Shown: piece after piece, positions 22,115 to 32,148 of the stretch
Layout of the letters: every line of letters starts with the position of its first letter
Position numbering within the stretch: position 1 is the stretch's first letter
Assembly: GCA_024811115.1 (NCBI GenBank)
Contig: JAKOGH010000783.1
Span: forward strand, 248,001-312,000
Reading direction: 5' to 3'
DNA: 64,000 nt
Source of the DNA: Terana coerulea
Taxonomy: Eukaryota > Basidiomycota > Agaricomycetes > Polyporales > Phanerochaetaceae
Notes under the pieces: model-generated
What the model was told of the DNA's origin: nothing
The model's database searches: none
Seen by the model: only the letters and a program-made list of their open reading frames with translations
Translations under genes and position numbers: made by a program

Positions 22115-25100
22115 ATGGAGAAGAGCCTCCCGCCTCCGCTGGCGGCTCCTCGCCGACAACAGCCTCGATCGGGACAGCGTCGGGTTATCCTGCCCACCCT
22201 TGTATCCCTAGCTTGCTTCCTGGTCATCGTCTACGGCTTCGCATTTGGTCAAGGTATCAACTTTTGGCGAGGCTACTCTCGAGACAACCTCTCTGCCCAA
22301 GCTGCCGCCGCCGTCGCTCGCTGTGGCTCAGTGCACGCTAAGCCTGGTCCTCCTGCTGATTTCGCGAAGCGCACCCAGTCCGACCGTTACGTGCCCGGTA
22401 CGAAGCCCGTGCTGCTCAAGAACGCGAAGATATGGACCGGCGACAAGAACGGCACGGAGGTCATTCAAGCGGACATTCTGCTGGAGAAGGGCATTATAAA
22501 GGGGATTGGTCAGACTGCTCTCAAGGCGGTGAAGGCATATAAGGGACGAGATTCAAGTCATTGACGTGAAGAACGCTTGGGTTACCCCGGGGTACGTGCT
22601 CATACTTGTATTGATATCTGCTTTCCTGAGCAGGCCTTTCTCTAGTATTGTTGATCTACACTCGCATTTGGGCGACGCGTCCAGCCCTGCGCTCGAGGGT
22701 GCCAGTGGTGACGACAATTCGCTTCATGGTCCCATTCTCCCTTGGCTCCGTGCTTTAGATGGCCTCAACACTCATGATGACTCCTATGCGCTATCAATTG
22801 CCGGCGGGGTCACGACTGCCCTTGTCCTACCTGGTTCAGCGAATGCCATCGGTAATGATATTCTTGCCTTGAGCTGCGTCCGTGCGACTGAAACCTTTGA
22901 AGGTGGCCAGGGCTTCACCATTAAGCTTCGGAAGACCGCTGAACGCTCGCCCTCTGCTATGCTCCTTGAACCACCGTATCAGATCAACGCCTCATTCCCC
23001 GACCCAGACGGCCCTTTGAGATGGCGCCAGATGAAGTACGTGCTCTTCAGAGGGGTACCTACATAAACTCATTGCGTTACTTTCAGGCATGCATGCGGTA
23101 CGTACTCTGAGTGAATACCTTGCAATAGTGTGATCATGACATTAATGGCACTCGGGATCGAATAGGAGAGAACCCAAGTATGTCAGCGTCATTATTCTGG
23201 TGATAATAGTCTGACCTTTCGTAGGCCGGGTTTATGGCAACACGCGTATGGACAACGTCTGGGCTTTCCGCGAAGCGTACGTTCCTACTCTTCATATTGA
23301 CCGATAATACCAGGCCTTGATCTGTGCATCATCTCACACAGATACAACAAAGCTCGTCAAATCAAACACGCTCAGGACAGCTATTGCGCCAAGGTAGAAG
23401 ACGGAAAGTTCGATGAAGTTGCAAACACGCCGTTCCCTGAGGACTTGCAGTGGGAGGCGCTTGTCGATGTGTTGCGTGGTCGCGTTAAGGTGCAGGTACA
23501 TTGCTATGAAACTGTGGATTTGGATGATGTTGTGAGGGTAAGTCACATCGGTTGGCATAGTAGAGAGCACTATGCTGAGGTGGTTACAGCTCTCGAACGA
23601 GTTCCAATTCCCCATTGCTGCATTCCATCACGCCCACGAGGCGTACCTCGTCCCTGGCGTTCTCAAGCAAGCGTACGGTAAGCACCCTAAGCTTCTGCCA
23701 TTGCTGTCTATGTCTAAACTTCATCTATCAGGTCACCCTCCCGCCGTCGCAATCTTCGCCACCAACGCAAGGTGAATACGATTATTATCATCTTCAGTTA
23801 TTCCTCTCATGGTGTTTTGTAGATACAAGCGTGAAGCTTACCGGGGGTCAGAGTTTGCTGCACGCATTTTGGCCGAGAACGGTCTGAAGGTCGTTATGAA
23901 GGTATGCGTTCATTATCCTTGACAGGTTAAATGCACTTCTTTACCTCTATACCGTAGAGCGATCATCCGGTTCTCGACTCTCGGTACCTTCTTTATGAGG
24001 CCCAACAAGCCTACTTGTATGGTCTTCCACATAACCTCGCCATCGCTGCAGTCACTAGGTCTGTCGAGCATGTCCGGCCTGCCCTTTGTTGATTCTTATT
24101 CAATTTGAATTCCCAGCACGGCCTGCGGAAATAATGGGAATGAGCCACCGTATCGGATATGTCAGAGAAGGTGCGTGTTATGAACTGATATGTTGACGAG
24201 GTACTAACCAATGTACTAGGATACGATGCTGGTATGCCATTTTCTAGGCTCTAAGTTTACTCATGCTAAGACATGCCAGATCTTGTTATTTGGGACAGCC
24301 ACCCGCTTGCTCTGGGGGCAACGCCCAAGCAGGTGTTCATTGACGGCATTGCACAACTCTCCGACGTTCATGTTACACGAAAGCCCGAAGTCTTCCAGCG
24401 CACCCCACTCGTCCCCAACTTTGACAAAGAGGCCAAGGCCGCTGTCGAGTATGAGGGTCTGCCACCGCTCGAGCCGAAGAAAGCGCCGTCCGATACTGTT
24501 CTGTTTACCAACGTGCGAAGCGTCTTCACCCGCAACGGACACGAGATCGTCGAGCAGCTCACTGCTCCTGGCGTGAACGATGTTGGTACTGTCGTCGTGA
24601 AAAGCGGCAAGATTGTCTGCTCCGGACCGCAGGCGCTCTGCCTAGCAAGCTCTATTGACGAGGACGCCGAGATCGTCAATCTGAACGGAGGCTCCATTTC
24701 CCTGGACTCACGACCTTCGGATCTCCCCTTGGGCTGGTGGAGATCGACGCGGAGGCCTCGACGAACGACGGCCTCGTCTTCGATCCGCTCGTCCGGAAGG
24801 TGCCGTCCATCGTCGGTGGCGACACCGCGCTCGTGCGCGCCGTTGACGGCCTGGCCTTCGGCGGACGCAACGCCCTGCTGGCGTACCGCGCGGGCGTCAC
24901 GAAGGCGATCACGGCTCCCCGTCGGTGCGCGCTTCTATGCCGGCCTCAGCACGACGTTCTCGACGGGCGCGCTGGGGAAGCTCGAGGAGGACGCGGTGAT
25001 CCAGGACGTGAACGCTGTGCATGTCACCGTGCGCCACTTCGGCGGACCGCCGTCTGTGAGCACGCAGATCGGAACCCTGAGACGGCTGTTACTCGATCCA

Positions 25101-25858
25101 CCAGGTGGCGACGCAGGGCAGTGGTTCCATGATGTTGCTGCGGTGAGTAGATAATGAAGGTTCGGAGGAGATGTAACTGAATGTTACATTCAGGGCCAAG
25201 CGACTCTTGTCGTGGACACTGACAGCGCGGACATCATTGCGACACTTATTCTCCTGAAGAAAGAAGTTGAAGACAAAGTCGGAAATGCCATTCAACTAAC
25301 CATTACGGGCGGTCTTGAGGCTCACTTGCTCGCCAAGCAGTTGGGCGAAGCCAATATCGGTGTTGTCCAAATTCAAGCCAGGCCTTTCCCCACGACCTGG
25401 GAGCGCAGAAGAATGTGTGTTTCGAAACTCTTATCGCTTCACCTTGCACTCAACTGGTGTTACCCCATAGATTACCTGGGCATCCGCTCTCCGAGGAAAG
25501 TTCAATACAGGTGCTGCTTAAGCACAATGTCACAGTCGGAGTCGGCATCGAAGAGTCTTGGAACGCCCGCAATGCGCGGTTTGACATTGGCTGGGTACGC
25601 ATTCGTCTTACAGTACTTACAATTCGGTGACTGACATTTTTGCTTATATAGCTGGCTATTGACGCAGCGGGAGACATTTCCAGGGCTCAAGCGATGGCCA
25701 TTGGTTCCTCTAACATCGAGAAGCTGCTCGGAGGCAAGGTCGAAGCCGCCAGTAAGGTCGGCGATCTTGTCGCAACCTATGGAGGCGACTTGCTCGACTT
25801 CAGTAGCAAGGTTGTGGCCGTTATTTCCCCGGGGCGTGGATCTGTTGACCTGCTGTAA
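22115..25858 (+). CDS. Membrane-anchored two-domain amidohydrolase, copy C
   Basis: This is a paralogue of copies A and B. MEKSLPPPLAAPRRQQ is followed by a signal-anchor (VILPTLVSLACFLVIVYGFA, residues about 28-47) and VHAKPGPPADFAKRTQSDRY. The metal motif is DLHSHLG (His at 22659-22661 and 22665-22667), with GGVTTALVLPGSANAIG, GENPSRVYGNTRM, VHCYETVDLDDVV, FHHAHEAYLVPGV and SDHPVLDSRYLLYEA in order. The second half starts near 24500 and has TFGSPLG (24713-24733) where HxH would be. LSTTFSTGALGKLEEDAV and ADIIATLILLKKEVEDKVG follow; it ends GRGSVDLL at 25858. It has 11- and 12-nt microexons. Three slips occur: 22543-22545 (one extra), 24700-24702 (one missing) and 24917-24920 (one extra). 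The last two offset each other, so a stop-free frame runs through about 215 bases in the wrong register. Confidence 0.85.
23087..23097 (+). other. 11-nt microexon of amidohydrolase copy C
   Basis: The exon GCATGCATGCG lies between tttcag and gtacgt, with phase and position as in copies A and B. It encodes the H-A-C turn. Confidence 0.8.
23166..23177 (+). other. 12-nt microexon of amidohydrolase copy C
   Basis: The exon GAGAGAACCCAA lies between aatag and gtatgt. It gives G-E-N-P plus the first base of the next Ser codon, matching 13787-13798 in copy B. Confidence 0.72.
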
Positions 25859-25949
25859 TTCGTCGCACAGGAATCCTCGGGCCTGTTTATTACTCTCATG
25901 CATGTATTTATGGCATAGATCAGTGTACAGGTGGAGTCTATGGATGTGT

Positions 25950-26811
25950 CTATATGAAGCCCTTCTCGGTGAGGTAGGCTGTGATCCTGCGCACGGCCTC
26001 CGTCACGTCGCACTCGTCCGTCTTGATGTGGACCTCTGGCTGCTCGGGGGCCTCGTATGGCGCGGAGATGCCCGTGAAGTCTGCCACACACGCCCGCTCA
26101 GCCACCTATGCCCTCGGGCGACGAACGAGACGGAGCACGCACCCTTGATCTCGCCCGCGCGCGCCTTCTTGTACAGGCCCTTCGGGTCGCGCGCCTCGAC
26201 GACGGCGAGCGGCGCGTCGACAAACACCTCGACGAACGCGAGCCCTCCGGCGTCATGCAAATCACGCGCGACGGCGCGGTCGGCGCGGTACGGCGAGATG
26301 AACGCGGTGAGCGCGATGGCGGACGCGTCGGCGAACAGCTTCGCGACCTGCGCCCCTCGGTCAGCAGAGTGCTCGGGACGAAGAGGCACGGAGGACGGGA
26401 CGGCGAGGCCAGGTCATCGGGGGCACGCACCTCGCCAATCCGGCGGATGTTCTCGTTCCGCGACCGCTCGTCGAAGCCGAGGTCCTTGTTCAGCCCGAAC
26501 CGCACGTTGTCGCCGTCGAGCCGGTACGCGAACTTGCGCAGGTGCAGCAGGTGCTGCTCCAGCGCGCACGCGATCGTCGACTGTCCGCGCCGCCCCGTCA
26601 GCATGCCCTCCCGGGACTAGTGGATTGAGCGAGTAGGCGGTCGCGCACCTTGCCGCTCGCACTGAGGCCCGTGAACCAGACCGTGACGCCCTTCTGGCCG
26701 AGCAGCTGCGCGCGCTCGCCGCCGTCGACGGACCCTGGCACGCAGTCAGCACCGCACCCTCTGAAAGCGAGACACGCACGTACCGGCATGGAACGTGATG
26801 TTAGTCGCCAT
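25950..26811 (-). CDS. MET14: Adenylylsulfate (APS) kinase
   Basis: This enzyme phosphorylates APS to PAPS with ATP, the second step of sulfate assimilation, in the cytosol. The ATG at 26809-26811 opens [10 protein letters not shown]. The first intron lies at about 26710-26783. The P-loop reads GLSASGK, with the next exon starting [26 protein letters not shown] and [13 protein letters not shown] bind [12 protein letters not shown] follows, and [21 protein letters not shown] is the lid region. The C-terminus is [10 protein letters not shown], ending at 25950. All motifs are intact and the length (about 200 aa) is that of a stand-alone APS kinase. A CACGTG box lies about 140 bp upstream. It is tail-to-tail with amidohydrolase copy C (91 bp). 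Confidence 0.93.
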
Positions 26812-26951
26812 CTGCGCGCGGAGGATACAAGCACAAGTCGCCGGATGACGGGTACGATGCAACGGAGGGCCGGTGGCAATTTTTGCGCGGGGACTCCGAG
26901 GTACTACAGAATCGACTCGCCATCGCGGTGGGGTATAAGTACGGCGCACTG

Positions 26952-26957
26952 CACGTG
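26952..26957. promoter_or_regulatory. CACGTG box upstream of MET14
   Basis: The palindrome CACGTG (context gCACGTGAc) lies 141 bp before the MET14 start. In yeasts CACGTGA is the Cbf1/Met4 site that drives MET genes. A like role here is inferred from sequence and position. Confidence 0.45.
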
Positions 26958-27511
26958 ACGCGTCCGCGCCCGCCGAGTGCGCGCAGCGAATCGCACCGCG
27001 GCCAATGCGCGCAATTCCGTATAGCGTTGTCAGACGGGCAGCAATTCGTTTATGGACGCGTATCGCGCGGCCGCTCACTGGACGCTTGTTTACTGGACGT
27101 TAGACAGCATCAGAGAGGCATCAGAGACGGACAATCGCTGGTGTGCTCATTGGCAAGGAACCCGGGAAGCGTGCGGGAATGTGGAATAGTACTGTGAGCA
27201 GTGGATGCGACCGACGATCCTCCTTTCGGGAGTCTTGGATCGTCTGCCCGTGCATGCCTCTCGCGGGCAGATCAGCCACCCAATGCTATCACGAGCATAC
27301 GGCCCTGGTGAGAGTGCCCGCCACCCAAACGGGCAGGCGGCCAAGCCATGAGCCCGCCGGGCACGAGCAGGGATTAAACCGTCGGGTGGGTATTCATAGG
27401 TAAGAGCACAAACGATGCACGTAAGTTACAGTGGGCCGGGACTTTCAACAGCAGAACGGAAGACGGCGTTCCCAGAACGCGCGAGAATTTATACGTGTAG
27501 GGCAGCGTGCA
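26958..27511. other. Intergenic region between MET14 and pyroglutamyl peptidase
   Basis: I see no supported gene in this roughly 550-bp stretch. It probably holds the distal MET14 promoter and the 3' region of the pyroglutamyl peptidase gene. Confidence 0.4.
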
Positions 27512-28727
27512 CTACGCCGGGAGCCGTTGGCAGACCCAGAGCACGATCTTCTTGATCGCGTCCGTGACCTCCTCCGTCTCGAACGGCTGGCCGACGGGCC
27601 CGCAGTGCATGAACATCACCGGCGTCATCTTTGGCGGCGTGCTCCGCGCCTTGTCCTTCTCTTGCGACTGCGCGTTCTTCTTCGCCTGCGCGAGCGAGCA
27701 GTAGAACAGAAAGTCGCACAGGAAGTGCCCCGCGTCCATGGACGAGTATACTTTCTGTTTTTGGAGGGTCAGTGGGATGTCACATAAACCGAAAGGGAGG
27801 CGCCGCACCTGGAGGCCGGTGTCCTTGAGGTGGTGGATGAGCCGCGGGATGTCGAGCTCGGTGTAGAGCTCATCCGCGAGGCTCTCATAGCCCTTGCCGA
27901 CGCCACGCACGGGGTGGTTGTCCTGCGTCTCGGGCCGCTCCTCGTCGGTCGGGTCCGGGTGGTTGGGCACGACGCCGGGCGGGAGCGCACCGTCGCCGAG
28001 CGCGTGACCCTGGGGCGCGACGACGCCGGGGGGCAGCGCGGCGGCGATCGCGAGCGTGCCCGCGAACTCGTCGCCGTTCGCGTCCGCGGCCTCCTTCGGC
28101 GGCGGCATCACGGGCGCGTACCCGCCCTCGGCGTCCTTCATGCGGTAGCCCTGCTTGTGCGCGAGGCGCTCGAGGCGCAGCGGCCCGCGCCCCGCGACGC
28201 CGACGTGGAAGATGAAGTCGAAGCCGTTCGGCGGTAGGTGCGCGGGCGCGAACGCGGCGTCCGCGGGCGGGGGAGCACGGGCGGGCGCGCGTGCAGGCCG
28301 GGCGTGTGCGCGAGCACGGCCGGGTAGACGACGGGGATCTCGAGCGCGGTGATGTGGATCTGCTGCACGACGGGCGTCGTGTCCTCGACCATGTCGTCCG
28401 AGGAGCCCGACGGGCTCGGCGCGAGCCGCATCGGCGGGGGCATCGGCGGCAGGCGCGGCGGCGGGTCGAGCGGGTGCGGCGCATGCAGCGGCGTCGGCTC
28501 GGGCGGCGGGTGGGGGTGGACCTCGGCGTAGATGACGCTGTTGTGGAGGGGCTTCACGGCGGCCCAGGACGGGTTCTCGTCGTACCGCCAGAACGGCTGC
28601 GCTTGCGGCGGGAGGTCAGTGCGGGCACGACACGGAAGCTGCAGGGACCTACGCCGAAGCCGGTGATGAGGACGTGGATCGCGTTGGGCTCTGGCGGGAT
28701 GCCCGTCAGGTGGGGAACGGCGGGCAT
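27512..28727 (-). CDS. Pyroglutamyl peptidase I (peptidase C15), frame-broken once
   Basis: This cysteine peptidase removes N-terminal pyroglutamate. The ATG at 28725-28727 gives MPAVPHLTG...HVLITGFG, then an intron, then PFWRYDENPSWAAVKPL (the TGFGPF motif split by the intron). FIFHVGVAGRGPLRLERLA follows, and YSSMDAGHFLCDFLFYCSLA contains the catalytic Cys, with His where Arg is common before the F-L-C. VMFMHCGPVGQPFETEEV holds the catalytic His. Two long Pro/Ala/Gly-rich stretches make it longer than bacterial forms, as in other basidiomycetes. The run of five G at 28269-28273 needs one more base to join the two halves. Both exons flanking the last intron agree with the family. Confidence 0.87.
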
Positions 28728-29444
28728 GCTGGGCGAAAGCGTAGGACGGGGCGAAGGCCTGGCTGCTGATCCGAAAGCTGTTCTTCCGAGGCGTCCGGGA
28801 CGCTGGCCGTAGTGCAGCAGCGGTCGGCCAAGTGTCTAGGACAGCGTGAGGTGCCCGTACGGGGGCAAGGGGGGACGGGGCGGGAATGGAGACGGTCGGT
28901 AGGTGGAGAGAGGGGAAGAGACGCAAAGTTTGGTGGCGGAGACGGCCCAGTGTGGTGGTCACGGGCGTCACGTCCCTGGGTGGTCACGTCCCGTCGCCGC
29001 TATATACTGGGTGGGTGACCGATGACCGAGTATGTAGCTCATATCGCCGTCAGAGGGGCGCAGTGTGTTGGAGTCCTTCATTTCCAAGCAGGCTTGCGCC
29101 GTGGGATCTCCTCCTTCTCCCTCGCATTCTTGACGTAGACAAGTGTTTTCTAACATGCATCGATCCCCGTGGGCAGACGATCTCTATCGCCTGCCCGACC
29201 CTGCCGGTGCTTCCCCTGCACACAAACATGTACATGCCGTGCCATCGCCTACACGCACACCTACAGACTTCCAGGGTTTTTACGTTGCTGACCTTGAGCG
29301 CAAGTGGTCGTGTGGAATTTAGCGTGGATTTGGGCGACAAGTTCCCAAACCGGCCTTATTGCAGACGGACGGACGCGTGTGTCATTAGCGTCGCGTACGC
29401 GCACGCGCTCCGCGTTCCGCCCTTTCTTTACTCTCACTGCGTTC
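28728..29444. promoter_or_regulatory. Divergent promoter region of pyroglutamyl peptidase and WRNIP1/Mgs1
   Basis: A 717-bp gap lies between divergent starts. Only chance frames are present. No RNA gene or clear repeat was seen. Confidence 0.4.
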
Positions 29445-31918
29445 ATGAGCTCATCCACCGGTGGCTCTCTGTTCGTGACTTGGTACGTCCTGCCCTGTCC
29501 TGCTGCCTGCAAGCTGATGCCACGTGACCCCGCAGTCCCATATGTTCTCGCTCCGTCGCCGAGAGCAACATCAACAAGCACCTCGACAGCGGCTGCTCCG
29601 ATAGCACGCTTGCTGGACCAGCCACGACATCTACACCAGCCCGTGCGTCCACCTCATCATTACACACAAAAGCCAAGCCCGCACCCGTCGCGCCCATATT
29701 CAACCTCGGTGCCAGCCAGCGCGCCGCAGAGCCACCCACACCTGCCCCGGCGCGCACACCGAGCACGTCCGCCGCCTCGAAGAAGCGGTCGGCAGGCAGC
29801 ACGAACATCAATGCCGACGCGGGCCCGTCCAAGCGCAGCAAGCCAACCACCACCGCCAAGAAGCTCGCCGACGCCGCCCCGCTCGCCGAACGCCTGCGCC
29901 CGCAGACCCTCGCCGCCTTCGTCGGCCAGCCGCACCTCACCGGCCCCGACGCCCTGCTCATGCACCTCGTCCGCGCCGGCGCGACAGGCAGCCTCATCCT
30001 CTGGGGCCCGCCCGGGTGCGTGTCCTCCCCGACGGCTGTTCGCGTCCGCTAAAGCCTCGCTGACATCACACGGCGCACAGGTGCGGCAAGACGACGCTCG
30101 CACGCCTCCTCGCGCGGGAGACCCAGGCGTCGTTCAAGGAGCTCAGCGCGACCGACTCGGGCATTGCCGACGTGCGCAGCGTCGCCGAGGAGGCCAAGGG
30201 GCTCATGAGCTTGACCGGCAGGTTCTCCGCTGTTCTCCTTCTCCCGACTATACAGTTCGCTGACCTAACGGCTGCAGACGCACGATACTGTTTCTCGACG
30301 AGGTGCACCGGTTCAACAAGGCCCAGCAGGTGACGCCGCTGTGCATCGTCATCTGACCTTTACTCACTTCATTTCGCGCGCAGGACATATTCCTGCCGTA
30401 CATCGAGCAGGGAGTCATTCAGGTGCGTTCATGGGTCATCGTCGCCCCCAATAGCCCTGCCCCTCCTTCCCTCTTCTATCATTCATCTCGAGTATTTCAT
30501 TTTGACGATGAATGGATGCTCGGCAGCTCATAGGTGCAACCACGGAGAACCCGTCGTTCAAGCTCACAGGCGCGCTGCTCAGCCGATGCCGGTCAGCGAA
30601 TTCATTTTCCCTATCGCGCACACGGAGCTTTGCTCACAGCTGCGATTCCTTGTGACGCATGCAGCGTTCTCGTCCTCGAACGCCTCACGGATGTAGACAT
30701 TGCCACGATCCTCGCCCAGGCCGTCCGGCGCGTGTCGCCGGCGCAGCCTGCAGCCACCAACGACACTCTGCCGGACGCGGACACGCTCGACCTCACAAGC
30801 TCACCCGCGCCTTCGCCTCTCCCTTCCTCTGAGCCCCTTCCGTCGACCCAGCCCTCGTCCCAGCCGGCGTCCTCGCAGACCGTCTCGTCCGACGGCGGCC
30901 CTGTGGACGTCGATGCGGACGGAGAGGGCGGCGATGGCGGCGGGACGTACACGGTCCCGGCCTTCCCGCCTACCCGCACCTCACGCCGCCCGTCTTCCGT
31001 ACCCTCGTCGCGCTCGCCGCCGGCGACGCCCGCACCGCGCTCTCCCTCCTCGAGCTCATCCTCTCCGCCCCACCCGCGGCCCCCACGCCCGCCGCCACGC
31101 AGACGCTGCTCGCTGCGCTGCGCCGCACCGTCTCGACCACGTACGACCGCGCGGGCGACGCACGGTACGACATGATTTCTGCGCTGCACAAGAGCGTGCG
31201 CGGGGGCGACGCGGACGGCGCGCTCTACTGGCTCGCGCGCATGCTCCGCGCGGGCGAGGACCCGCTGTACGTCGCGCGCCGCATGGTCGTGTGCGCGAGC
31301 GAGGACGTCGGGCTCGCGGACCCCGCCGCGCTCCCCCCTCGTGCGTCCCCCGCCCCCCTTTCCCCCCTTCCCCACTAACCCATGAATCGTTCGTGCGGCC
31401 CGCAGGCGACGGCGGCGCTCGCCGCGTGCCAGGCCGTCGGCATGCCCGAGTGCCGCATCACGCTCGCGCACCTCGTCTCCCACCTCGCGCTCGCGCCCAA
31501 GTCGACGCGCGCGTACGAGGCCTACAAACGCGCGGAGGCGGCCGCGCAGGCGGACATGACGCTCCCCGTCCCGCTGCCCGTGCGCAACGCGCCGACGGCG
31601 CTGCTGCGCGGCATGGGCGCCGGCGCCGGCTACCGGTACAACCCCGACTACGTGTGCGTTTCCCTTTTCTTTCTTTGTTGTCCGTTCGCGCCCTCGGCCG
31701 CTAGGGGGTACTGAGAACGCGGCGGCAGGCACCCGGTGACGAACGACTACCGCCCGCCGCGCTGGGCGGACGCCGTGTTCCTGCGCCCGGCGGGCGACAC
31801 GGAGGGCAAGCTCTGGGACGAGGAGGGCCTGCGCCGCTGGGAGGCGGAGGAGAACGGCGGCACGGCGTGGGAGGGCCGTCAGCGGCTCGACGCGGCGGAC
31901 TTCGAGCATCCTCAATGA
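29445..31918 (+). CDS. MGS1: WRNIP1/Mgs1-type AAA+ ATPase with N-terminal UBZ zinc finger
   Basis: This replication-fork maintenance ATPase is related to bacterial RarA. It is expected to bind ubiquitylated PCNA through its zinc finger. Exon 1 gives MSSSTGGSLFVT. The UBZ4 finger C-P-I-C...H-L-D-S-G-C is split by an intron inside the first Cys codon (29483 onward). Walker A GPPGCGKTT is split by an intron near 30015-30080, Walker B is ILFLDEVHRFNK (about 30290), sensor 1 is IGATTENPSF (about 30530), and RCRVLVLERLTDVDIATIL follows. About 80 Ser/Pro/Asp-rich residues are then inserted before YPHLTPPVFRTLVALAAGDAR. The C-terminal tetramerisation domain runs from ISALHKSVRGGDADGALYWL to the end at 31918. 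The CCC at 30965-30967 needs one more base to keep frame. Confidence 0.9.
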
Positions 31919-32148
31919 GGGATATTAAAAAAAGCGATGCCTAGACCGTTAGGACAATGCTTTCTTGGATCGCCCTATGTGCATATAGGACTGCAATGTT
32001 TGGATCTCACTGCGAAGAGCTACATCACTTTCTTGAATAACAGACACAAAGTACATTAAACTACCGAATAATTATGATTGCGATACATGCATGAAGTAGA
32101 TGTCGTCAAGAACCAATAATCACAGCCAAGAGCTTGCGACGAGGGCCG

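Noticed and set aside
21791..22227. N-terminal extension of the kinase
   Set aside because: The frame is open but low in family likeness, lacks an ATG in good context, and would overlap amidohydrolase copy C.
30611..31915. A 434-codon minus-strand open frame over WRNIP1/Mgs1
   Set aside because: The Arg/Ala/Val-rich composition and exact overlap with the conserved AAA+ coding strand mark it as a GC-driven shadow frame.
12686..31918. A secondary-metabolite or pathway cluster formed by the amidohydrolases with MET14, PPC decarboxylase and pyroglutamyl peptidase
   Set aside because: There is no backbone synthase, transporter or pathway regulator, and the neighbours are ordinary housekeeping genes that are mixed in orientation.
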